In this document: positions 33,588-43,917 of the stretch, piece by piece | Layout: the number at the start of each line of letters is the position of its first letter | Numbering within the stretch: the first letter of the stretch is position 1 | NCBI GenBank assembly: GCA_006176705.1 | Contig: QRFJ01000490.1 | Span: 930,001 to 994,000, forward strand | Length of the DNA: 64,000 bases | Origin: Cocos nucifera | Lineage: Eukaryota > Streptophyta > Magnoliopsida > Arecales > Arecaceae | Direction: 5' to 3' | Position numbers and translations under genes: made by a program | Notes under the pieces: model-generated | The model's database searches: none | What the model saw: only the letters and a program-made list of their open reading frames with translations | Told to the model about the DNA's origin: nothing

Positions 33588-34571
33588 CTAAAGCCAATTG
33601 GCTACAAGTCTAAGTCCCATCTTCTCAAGGTGGGCTTCGATCTTCTGCTGGCCCAACGGCTTTGTAAGTGGGTCTGCCACATTATCTGTGGAGTTGACTC
33701 TCTTGACCTCGACGTAACCCTTCTCGAGGTAATCGCGGATGAGGTGGTATCGCCGCTCAATATGCTTGGATTTCTGGTGAGACCTCGGCTCCTTAGCAAG
33801 GGCTATGGCGCCATTGTTGTCGCAGTATAGAGGAATGGCATCTGATGGCATTACTCCAATTTCTGCAGCAAACTTCTTGTACCAGAATGCTTCCTTCGCA
33901 GCCTCTGATGCAGCGATATATTCTGCTTCCATGGTGGAATCTGCTATCACCGTTTGCTTGGAACTCTTCCAGCTGACAGCACCACCATTGCACACAAACA
34001 GACTCCCAGATGTCGACTTTCGATCATCTATATCGGACATGAAATCCGAGTCTGTGTATCCCTGGACTTGGAGTTCTCCATTACCAAAGACCAACATCAT
34101 ATCCTTAGTTCTTCTCAAGTACTTAAGGATACATTTCACAGAAGTCCAGTGTTCTTCACCTGGATTTGACTGATATCTGCTTGTGACACTCACAGCATGG
34201 GCTATATCAGGTCGTGTACATAGCATGGCATACATGAGGCTCCCTATTGCAGAAGCATAAGGGATCTTGCTCATGCGTTCTATTTCCTCAGGTGTGCTGG
34301 GGCACATCTTCTTGGAAAGATGAATACCATGTCTGAAGGGTATTAATCCCCTCTTAGAGTTTTCCATACTAAACCTCTTTAGTACTTTCTCTATGTACAT
34401 CTTCTGTGAAAGTCCTAGCATCCTATTCGGTCTATCCCTATAGACCTTAATTCCTAGAATAAAGGATGCTTCACCTAGGTCTTTCATGGAGAATTCCTTG
34501 GACAACCATAATTTGACTGTTGTCATCATGGGAATATCATTCCCAATAAGGAGGATGTCATCCACGTACAA
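33588..34571 (-). CDS. Element X reverse transcriptase (C-terminal part) and RNase H
   Basis: A 327-codon frame beginning at the catalytic YVDD (34557-34568) and running through the end of reverse transcriptase (GSLMYAMLCTRPDIAHAVS) into RNase H. RNase H has its acidic residues in YTDSDF, TMEAEYIA and YCDNNGAI, and the C-terminal NVADPLTKPLGQQK typical of Ty1/copia. The frame ends normally at VANWL just before the polypurine tract. The ATG is only the first methionine after a frameshift and not a real start: the upstream half of the enzyme is the frame at 34627-35193. RNase H looks complete; the enzyme as a whole is split. Confidence 0.9.
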   Translation of the reverse strand: MYVDDILLIGNDIPMMTTVKLWLSKEFSMKDLGEASFILGIKVYRDRPNRMLGLSQKMYIEKVLKRFSMENSKRGLIPFRHGIHLSKKMCPSTPEEIERMSKIPYASAIGSLMYAMLCTRPDIAHAVSVTSRYQSNPGEEHWTSVKCILKYLRRTKDMMLVFGNGELQVQGYTDSDFMSDIDDRKSTSGSLFVCNGGAVSWKSSKQTVIADSTMEAEYIAASEAAKEAFWYKKFAAEIGVMPSDAIPLYCDNNGAIALAKEPRSHQKSKHIERRYHLIRDYLEKGYVEVKRVNSTDNVADPLTKPLGQQKIEAHLEKMGLRLVANWL

Positions 34572-35389
34572 TACGAGGAAGACAACAGCGCTCCCACTGA
34601 CCTTTTTGAAAACACACGGTTCCTCTTCATTTTTGATGAAACCAAACTATTTTGATCACATCATTGAAACGAGTGTTCCAGCTCCGAGATGCTTGCTTAA
34701 GTCCATATATGGACCTTTGCAGCTTGCAAACCTTGTGATCAGTATCACTGGATGTGAAACCTAGCGGCTGTTCCATATAGATATCTTCCTCAAGATATCC
34801 ATTTAAGAATGCCGTTTTCACGTCCATTTGCCATATTTCATAATCGAAATAGGCTGCAACGGCAAGCAATGTGCGGATGGATTTTAGCATAGCCACTGGG
34901 GAAAAGGTATCCTGATAGTCAATGCCTTCGCGTTGACTATAACCTTTTGCCACTAGTCTAGCCTTGAATGTCTCCACATTCCCATCTGCACCAATCTTTC
35001 TCTTGAAGATCCATTTACACCCAATAGGTACTATACCTTCTGGTGGATCTACCAAGGTCCAGACTTGGTTTGAGTGCATCGAGTCAATTTCTGACTGCAT
35101 TGCCTCTAGCCATTTCTCGGAGTCGATATCTGATATCGCCTCGTTGTAGGTTTTGGGATCATCACCATGAGCACCATTACCTACGAGGAACATTTTCTCT
35201 ACTTCCTCTGAAATAATACCTAAGTATCTTTCAGGGGGACGGGAAAACTCTTTCCGATCTACGAGGTGGAGGAGGTAGTGTTCTTATTGGCTCAACCTGA
35301 TTTGGTTCCAATTGGTCCTTAGCTCGTTGTACTTGTGAGACTTTCTCATCAAGCTTAATCTGCTTTCCAATGCCGCTATCTTGAATAAA
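34572..35389 (-). pseudogene. Element X reverse transcriptase N-terminal part
   Basis: Frame 35193-34627 contains IGCKWIFKRKIGADGNVETF, ARLVAKGYSQREGIDYQDTF, SPVAMLKSIRTLL, MDVKTAFLNG and YGLKQASRSW, the standard Ty1/copia sequence up to the catalytic site. Near 34630 a frameshift separates it from the YVDD half. 35194-35389 is the variable linker between integrase and reverse transcriptase, with stops. Confidence 0.9.
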
Positions 35390-36259
35390 CTATTTTTCAA
35401 GAAAGATGGCATGTCGACTCACAATCACATTGTGGTCTTCTGGAATGTAGAAATAGTATCCTAATGACTCTTTAGGATATCCTATGAATCGAGCTCTAAA
35501 GGACCTAAACTCTAACTTGTCCGCTTGTTGTCTTTTGACATGAGCCGGACAACCCCAAATTCTGAGATGACTCAGACTTGGTTTCTTACCGTGCCATATC
35601 TCATACGGTGTGGTAGGAACGGTTTTAGAGGGAACCCTATTCAGTAGATAAATTGAAGTTAACAATGAGTGTCCCCAAAGAAAATCAGGAAGGTCTGTGA
35701 AGCTCATCATGGATCGAACCATATCCAATAGGGTCCGATTTCTCCATTCTGAAACCCCGTTGAGTTGAGGTGTTCCTGGTGGAGTCCATTGAGAGACTAT
35801 GCCATTTTTCCTTTAGATAGTCTAGGAATTTCTCGGCTAAGGTATTCACCTCCTCGATCTGATCGAAGAACCTTAATGGGTTTTTCAGTTTGTTTTTCTA
35901 CTTCATGTCTGAATTCTTTGAACTTTTCAAAAGCTTCAGACTTGTGTCTCATAAGATACACATACCCATACCTAGATAGATCATCGGTAAAGGTAATGAA
36001 GTAGACAAAATTGCCTCTAGCCGGCACATCAAATGGGCCGCACACATCAGTATGTACTAGGGCAAGGAGATCTGTGGCCCTCTCCCCATGTCCAACAAAA
36101 GGGAGTTTAGTCATTTTGCCTTGAAGACAAGATTCACAAGTTGGATATGACTCGAAAGTCAATGGACTCAATAGCCCATTTTTCTCCAATTTGTTGATCC
36201 TATCTTCTGCTATATGACCTAATCTCAGGTGCCATAGATATCTGTCATTTGGACTATCC
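35390..36259 (-). pseudogene. Element X integrase (frameshifted)
   Basis: Frame 36189-35797 holds the end of the zinc-binding region (CESCLQGKMTKLPF), D of HTDVCGPF and D of RSDRGGEY. After a frameshift near 35800 the core continues with the third acidic residue in GVSEWRNR, then frame 35728-35390 (MDMVRSMMSFTDLPDFLWG ... LNRVPSKTVPTTPYEIW) with the GKKP-type C-terminal module. All three catalytic acids are present, but not in one frame. The domain would join the element's cDNA to the chromosome. The first histidine of the zinc region is near the deletion joint at about 36190-36260. Confidence 0.88.
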
Positions 36260-37174
36260 CTAGGTCATTTGGCATTCACGTTTTGCTCGAATAAACAAGC
36301 ATACCATCCAGAAGGACACTTCCTTCTTGTTCTTCAGGGTGGCCAGGTAAGTAGGGCAGTTCCGCTTCCAATGGCCAGTCGCTGTTGCAATGGAAAATAA
36401 CACTTTTCCTTTGTTCTTCACATCGGCCTTCGCTTTCTTCGGTTCTGCCTTCTTCTTCTTTGCTCCTTCCACCTTCTGCTTTTTCGCAGACTTCTTTTTC
36501 TTTCCATAAGACTTTCTTTTGGAAGAAGTCCGTTCCATAGCAAGAACTGAGCCTTTAGAACCTTTCATAGAAAGCTCAGCGGTAACCAGCATATTCATTA
36601 ATTCGGCCAAGGAATTTTGAAGTTTATGCATGTGGTAATTCATGATGAATTGCCCATATGCATCAGTCAAGGATTGCAGAATAATATCGTTCTGCAGGTC
36701 CAAGTCTAACTTCACACCGAGCTTCTCAAGCTCTTCCATGTCCTTGATCAATGTCAGACAGTGATCTTGGACTGACTGCCCATCACGCATCTTAGCCTTA
36801 AAAAGTCATTTCGTGACTTGATATTTGGCTGCGCGACTCTGTTCACCAAACATCTCCTGCAGGTGAGCCAACATTTGGCGAGCAGTCCCGATATCTTCAT
36901 GTTGGCGCTGGAGCTCATCAGACATCGAGCCCAACATGTAATATCTGGCCTTATTATCTTCGTCTATCCATTTTTCTAGAGACGCTCTCTGTTCAATGGA
37001 TGGATGGGCTGGTAAGGTGGGAGGGTCCTGGTCCAGTACATGGGTTAACTTCTCGAAACCCAAAACTATTTTGTAGTTCCTGAGCCAATCTTTATAATTG
37101 GGTCCAGTCAGTCTATGTGTGTCCAGGATACGTGCCAATGGGTTGGACGCAGACATTTTCCTGTAGAGAGTCAA
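36260..37174 (-). pseudogene. Element X gag (one TGA, broken zinc knuckle, protease deleted)
   Basis: Frame 37174-36806 starts near MSASNPLARILDTHRL and covers the N-terminal capsid (NYKDWLRNYKIVLGFEKL). It ends at TGA (36806-36808) in the context QVTK-stop-LFKAKM, after which the same frame continues (36790-36260) with HCLTLIKDMEELEKLGVKL, a lysine-rich stretch and a knuckle altered by a 1-base insertion. Beyond LATLKNKK the sequence jumps to the start of integrase: the protease-coding stretch of about 400 bp that X' has (19729-20126) is missing. The copy could not make gag or protease without readthrough or help. Confidence 0.88.
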
Positions 37175-39009
37175 AGATTCTAGTTAGATACTGTAATTTT
37201 GACTTGACCAATTTATTTAGGGATTTTATTTTTAAACAAATTAGCTCCCACTATTTTCTCGGATCCCTACACTCCCTCTGTAGAGATGCGAAAATCTCCA
37301 CGATTAATGATTTCTAGTGGGTGGTGCGGTCTCACCAACTGACTCATCACCTCACCTAACAGTTATTGGTGATGGGTTAGCCAATGAGTGAACAACTCTT
37401 GTTCAATGATTCTCTAATCATGGTGCACCCAAACTTGGTCTCTAATTCATGAATCTCACCGTATCCAAAATATTGATCCACTCCTTAGTTAAGTCAGACC
37501 CACCATTTGCATAGACTGGGTTCCTAATTGAGTCTCTCACCGTATCCAGAATATTGAGCCCAACTCATCCTCCAGCCCATAGCATCCAATGCCTAATAGA
37601 CATGGTTGCATCTTCTCGGTGCAACTGAGCCACTGTATCCAGCCGAGAACAATCAACCCCGGGAAGGGCCCGCACATCTACAATGGTGGAAGACCTCAGA
37701 CTTAATCTTTTCTTAGGGAGAATTGATTCAGGTCTCATTAAACTAGACTTGTCATAGTCATAACAATTATGACTAACCTAGTGGCATGGGTTAGCTCGGA
37801 TTATTGACCACCTCAGATCAGAACTGTGTCAACAGATATGGCCAGGTAAGTGAGATCGGTGGAAGGAATATGCCATTAACTCGTACAAGAATGCATTCAG
37901 GTCGAGTAGCTTCCAATTAAAAACCAGTCGGTCGTATGTGCCAAACTTACCTTAGACACCAAATTGTTGAGTCAGAACCAATTGGGTTAGCCTACAATCC
38001 AGACTCTAACCTCTGAGCCTAATTAGGTCTTGCTTGATCGTGACTCGATCTTGACCCAGACTTAATCCTATTAGGCTGGTCAATTTAAGCATTGTTGATC
38101 CCATCTAACCAACTCTTGATTCGGTTTGATCAACCGCTTAGACCTAATTGAGCTACCCAAGCCCGAACCCAGTATTATGAATATGTCTTAGATCTGAAAA
38201 TTCTCAATTTTAGACCTAATTAATATTCCATAATCTTAATTCTTAATTAAGTAGGGTTCATAAACAAAATATGCACAATAAATCCTAGGGTTTCAGGATC
38301 TAGGGTTTTGCAGAAAGTAAGTTTTGGATTTCTGATTAAGGACGAACACGCAGCACCCCTACACATCATAAGAACACCCCATCGAATGGGAAGAGAGGGC
38401 CTTTAAACCCTTCTTCGTTCTTATGACCGGACGGCCAAGAGGAACGCCTTAATCAGGAACATGCAATACTACAAAATAGTTTTAGATCTATATCATATAT
38501 CTCATATACAAATTAGATCTAATCATGGCATATTTTGCATACATCTCATGTATCAAATCATGCATATTTTTAGATCTAAATTATCTCATAATAATCTAAA
38601 AAATTAGATTTAAATTGATCTAATCAAAATAAATTCTAATCTAGATAATTATGTAGAACTATTCTACAACTAGTCTAGACATGCATCAATCATATCTCAT
38701 ATGATGTTTAAAATTAAATAATTTTTATTTGCTATTTTTTAGATGTTATTATAACAATTATAATATCAAAAAATAGTAAATAAATAGATCTAAAATATGA
38801 TTTAATCAGATTAAATTAAAAACATGCAAGACTATTCTATAGAACTATTCTATTTTAGAACTAGTCATGCATATTTTCTAATCTTAGATCCAAATCATTT
38901 AATTTTAATTTTTTCTAATTTCAGATCTGATCACATCTCATGTGACATCTAAAATCAATTATTTTTTAATTAAAATAAATTTAAAATCAGATCTAAATAC
39001 TTTTAGAAC
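37175..39009 (-). other. Leader of element X, no gene seen
   Basis: AT-rich leader between the primer-binding site and gag, alignable with 16998-18860. No supported coding sequence on either strand. Confidence 0.75.
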
Positions 39010-39013
39010 CATG

Positions 39014-39025
39014 GCTCTGATACCA
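39014..39025 (-). other. Primer-binding site of element X (tRNA-iMet)
   Basis: The minus strand reads TGGTATCAGAGC, two bases from the LTR start at 39028. Intact consensus. Confidence 0.9.
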
Positions 39026-39027
39026 GT

Positions 39028-41322
39028 TGAAGGAAAATCCTGATTTTCCGGTACCAGGTTCGTTCAGATCTGATCAGATCAAGAGATATATTTTAAAATT
39101 TTTTCTCTTTGATCTATATCAGATTTAGAATATTTTAGATCTAATTCTTATTATTTTAATAAATAAAATAAAATAAGATAAATTAAATCAAATTTAATTT
39201 ACCTGATTTGGGTAATCCTATTACCCGTTGATGATCCTGTTTGCAGCGGAAGGTTCTGGATCTAGCCACGCAAGCGCCTGGCCTCTACCGGTATCCACTC
39301 AGGCTGGATCTAGAGATCCTCTTCTTCTCTATCATGCCTCCAAAAATTAGATCTGGATCTGATCTGGAGGATCTTCAAAACTCCTTTTGAAGATCAGCAG
39401 TCGTCCTTTGCAGCAGTGCAGCCTTCTAGCTTTCAGTCGCCTTTCTTTGATCTGGATCGCACCAACCAAAAATCCAAAACTCCTTTTGGACATGTGGAGA
39501 GGAAGGGGAGAAGGTGGTTTGGCATGGAGGAAGAGGGGAGAGGCAGCCTTGGGGCATGGGAATTGTGATTCCTTTCAATCACTTCCAATCACAATCTGGG
39601 TTGGGCGCAGGGTCTTATTTATAGACTGTCTGTGATCCAACTTCTCTTCTTCCCAACCAATCACAACTCTTTGTGAAATCAGATCTAAATCTGATTGGTG
39701 GGAATAGAGTCCCCTGGATTCCTCCTTAGAGGGTGCCTAAGACCAGTCAAAGTTGGTTCTTAGGAGAACTCTAATTGGAATCCAAAAAGGAGATGGAGTC
39801 CTTGTCCAACAAGGACTCCTAGGCGCCTCCAACTTGGGCACACGCCTAGGGTGGCGTGCGCCCTCTTTCCTTGCCAGGTTCTGGTAGGGGGACAGGCCCC
39901 CACCAGCTCTCCAATAGGTGCGTGACATGTGGTCAAAAGTCAAAGTGTCAATGGTCAACATTTGACCAGTCAAAGGTAGACTTTTGACCAAAGTCAAAGA
40001 ACAAGAAATGGCAGGTGACCAAAAATGGCAGGTAATGTCTTACAAAATAAGACAACCTTTTCTGACTTGGACAACCTCCAGTCAGACCATATGAAGGCCT
40101 CTGATTGAGCACAAACTCCTTTGGCTCAGGCAGGATAACTTATTTATGATAGTAAAAGAAGAACGTTAGGTTCAATCGAGTGCTAGCACGATTTCCTTGA
40201 ACCTAATTGAATCTCATTCAGATCAATTGAACTGGATCAGTTCAATTGATGATCACCAGATTCAAACCCTTGTTTGTGTGACCCAGTTAGGTTCAGTTCT
40301 GTATGGTAATGGGATATGTCATGATCTCTATCATCGACATCATCGAAACTCCTTTCGATGGATCAGAACTCTTCTGATTCGAACAGCTAGAATGATCGAT
40401 CATCTAAATCATTCTAATTGCTCCCAAAATCCACCAGTGACACCTAGCAGTATATGGTGGCAACCCATCAGAGCTGAATGTGAACCTCTTGGTGTAGCTA
40501 CCTGTGTGATTAAGTTCTTCTATCTTGAGCCCCGATCAGATTAGGGTTAAGGTAAACTCGTCAAACCCTAGTCTCTATCATATGATGTAATCATTCGATT
40601 CGAGTCCGATGTGAAAATCTAAATAGAAACTCTTTCTATTATTTCACTCTGCCATGGCCATGGACTTCTGGACTTGATTCTCATGATTATCATAGGGCTG
40701 CTCCTCTACCACCGAGGTAGATAGATTCCATCTTGATGCCATCCAGTTCCTACAATGAACATGCTATAGCCAACATACACCTCAGGGTTCCATATGGCTA
40801 GGAGACCGAGTAATGGTGTAGTCAAACTATAACACCCTCAAGGTGAACTGCCGATGCACCTCAGGTCAAAGAACCAGACACACTACTGCAGCATCGAGTC
40901 AGTCATTGACGAGAAGGTAGACTCCCTAATGACTACTCGAGGTGGTCACGCTCAGTGCCCTCGTTCTCTAACGAGTACCTGTACTCTCACTCCGGTGTCT
41001 CCACACCATAGACTCAAGACTCATCTACTAAAGAGAAGCGATTGTACACCAACCTTTCAGGATCAATCACCATCCTCGTGATGATCCTATGGTCGGGAGC
41101 ATTTTATGAGTTAACAATGATTATTCATGTCTTAAATTTTCAACTCTTGAAAATATGAATTATCATTACCATTAACTCAAAGGATGTATCATAGACACTA
41201 AATACACATATGTGATAGAAAATAACCCATTTTATTCATTATAGTCAAAATTATAATTTTGCCCCTAGAAGTGTATTACAAGTGTCAGCCAATTCTGGCT
41301 TCTAGGACACATATATCTAACA
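39028..41322 (-). repeat. Element X 5' LTR (2,295 bp)
   Basis: Same length and ends as the copy at 31279-33573, with few differences. Frames 39387-39635, 40197-40544 and 40854-41081 are LTR shadows. Confidence 0.95.
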
Positions 41323-41327
41323 AATAG

Positions 41328-43917
41328 TGAGTGTCATAGGATCTGAGAGATTTAAGGATGAGGTAGACCATGAGTATAGGTGGCACCTCAAGTCAGGTCA
41401 TTTTGAAGAGGACAGGATATACAAACTAAAAAGGGATAGGATCCCTGACTCACTGAGTTATAAGTCATCCCCAGTTTGTGCATCCTACCTTCAAAGAAAA
41501 ATAACCAAACTACCTTTTATGGGACATAGGGAGAGGACCACTAAATACATTCAGATGGAAGCAGCCCATTTGATGAGCTGGCCAGGGGTGATTCTCTTTA
41601 CTCCATAGCCTTTACCATTGACTTCTCATGATATAGGTACACGTGCGAGACACAAATATGAAGTTTTGAAAAGTTCAAAAATTTAGATATGAGGTAAAGA
41701 AAATTAGAAAATTCTTAAAGTTCTTCGATGAGATCAAAGAGGTGTATGCCTTAGTGGAAGTTTCTAAAATATCTCAAAAAAAATGGCATAGACTCATAAT
41801 GGACTCTTCCTAGTACACCTTTACTGAGTATCGAAAAGGAGGAAAAGGATCCTAATAGATATGATCTGATCCATTATGAGGTTCACTCACTCACTAACCC
41901 TTATTTATTTAGGGACAAACTTTAATCTAATGAATCAGGTTCTTTCTAAATCCATTCTTACTATACCATATGAGATATGGCATGATAAGAAACCAAATCT
42001 TGACCATCTTAAGATTTGGAGATATCCTGCCCATGTCAAAAGACAATAGGCAGACAAGTTAGAGGGTAGGTCTATAAAGGCTCGCTTTATAAAGTATCCA
42101 AAAGAGTTGTTAAGGTACTAATTGTACTTTGCAGTGGATTACAATATGATTGTGACCCATCATACCACATTCTTGGAAAATAGTTTATCCAAGATGCTAG
42201 TAGTGGGAGAAAATTGTGCTTGAAGAGAAAGTCTATGAAGAGTAATGAGCAGAAGATCTAGCTAAACCCATTCAATCTGAGCCGGTTAGTGTAGGAGCTC
42301 TTCCACCTTATAGATTGAGTAGGATTTCCTATCCTCATGAAAGATACTTAAGGTATTCTGACAAAATCTATAGAGAAAATGTTCCTTAAGAAAAATAGGG
42401 AACATGAGATGATCCCAAAACCTATAACGAGATGATGTTAGACATCGATTCCAAGAAATGGATGGATGTAATAAAGTCAAAGGTTGACTTGATACATTCC
42501 ACCCAAGTCTGACCTTAGTGGATCCACTAGAGGGTATTGTACCCAGGGCATAAATGAATCTACAAAAGGAAGATAGGTTTGGATGCATAGGTAGAGACTT
42601 ATAAGCGAGGGTTATGGCGTGAAATTATAGTCAACATGAAAGCATTGACTATTAGCAGATTTTTGCCTATAGCCATGCTAAAATCCATCTGGACAATGCT
42701 TGATTTTGCGACATAGCATGATTATGAATTTGGCAATGGATGTGAAAACTATCCTCCTAAATGAATATCTTAAGGAAGATATTTATATATGATAGCCTTT
42801 TAGGTTTCACTTCTAGTGATGGAGATCATAAGATAAGCAAGCTGCAAAAGACTAAAACAAGCATCTCAGAGTTGCAGTATTTGATATGATCAAATTATTT
42901 GATTTTATCAAGTACGAGGAGTCTTATATTTATAAGAGGGTCAAAAGAAGGATGAGATTCTTCTAATTGAAAAAGTTATTTCCATGCTAACTATAGTTAA
43001 AATATGGTTGTCTAAGAAATTCTCCATGAAAATCTTGGGAAGCATCTTATATCTTTTAGGATAAAGGTCTATAGAGATAGATCTAAAAGGATGCTAGGCC
43101 TATCATAGAAAATGTACATAAAGGAGGTGCTGAAAAGGTTCAGCATAAAAACTCAAAAAGGAATTTTATCCCTTAGGCAAGGCATATATCTCTCCAAGAA
43201 GATGTGTCTAAACACATCTAAGGAGATTTAACTTATGAGTTGGATCTCTTATGCTTTGACTATAGGAATCCTCATGAATGCCATACAATGCACTTGACTT
43301 GATAATCTTACTGTGAGTGTCACGAGCAGATATCAGTCAAATTCAGATGTACGACACTGGATAGCTGTGAAGAACATCCTTTAGTACTTGAGAAGCACTA
43401 AGAATTTATTCTTGATTTTTGGAGGAGAGTTTGAGTTGCGGGATTTAAGGATACACAAACTTAGATTTTGCATATGATACTGATGGTTGAGAGTCTATAT
43501 CATGATGTGTGCAATGTGAAAATTAGTAGATTGGAAGAGTTCCAAATAACCAATCATTGCAAGTCCTATGGAAGCTGAATTAGTCATCATTTCCAAAGGT
43601 GCTAGGTAAAGTCTTCTGGTCCAAGTAACTTTGTTGCAATTTGATGTCATGAGATATCATCATAGTGACAATATCGGCACCATAGCCCTTAGCTAATGGT
43701 GCCTGGGTCTCATCAGAATACCAAGCACATGGAGAGGTGACTTCACATAATATGAGACTAACTCAACATGAAAGATGTTAAGGTGAAGAGAGAGGACACC
43801 ATGGATAACGTGGTGGATCCACTAACAAAGCAGTTACACCAGCAGAAGTCTGAAGTTCACCTTGAGAAGATGGGTCTTAGATAAATAGCCAATTGACTTT
43901 AGGTTAAGTGAGAGATT
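41328..43917 (+). pseudogene. Element Y pol remnant (integrase, reverse transcriptase, RNase H)
   Basis: Resumes after X. 41340-41560 has the pre-integrase zinc region (WHLKSGHFEEDRIYKL, then CASYLQRKITKLPFMGHRER). Integrase pieces follow to about 42240 (TIPYEIWHDKKPNLDHLKIW near 41960). Reverse transcriptase traces lie at about 42480-43050 (PIAMLKSIWTML near 42670), and RNase H ends near 43810-43890 with NVVDPLTKQLHQQKSEVHL. The catalytic YVDD region is not readable and stops are frequent. A purine-rich GTGAGAGAT precedes the 3' LTR as polypurine tract. Long dead. Confidence 0.8.

Larger units (their letters stand above)
31279..41322 (-). mobile_element. Element X: recent Ty1/copia element (Angela/Tork-like), 10,044 bp
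   Basis: Flanked by the perfect 5-bp duplication AATAG (31274-31278, 41323-41327). Both LTRs are 2,295 bp and nearly identical: in about 300 aligned bases that I compared directly I saw two differences. Minus-strand order: 5' LTR (41322-39028), primer-binding site, leader, gag, integrase, reverse transcriptase, RNase H, polypurine tract, 3' LTR (33573-31279). Protease is absent, and gag-pol has several stops and frameshifts. It lies inside element Y between gag and integrase. It is the youngest clearly datable insertion in the window. Confidence 0.95.
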
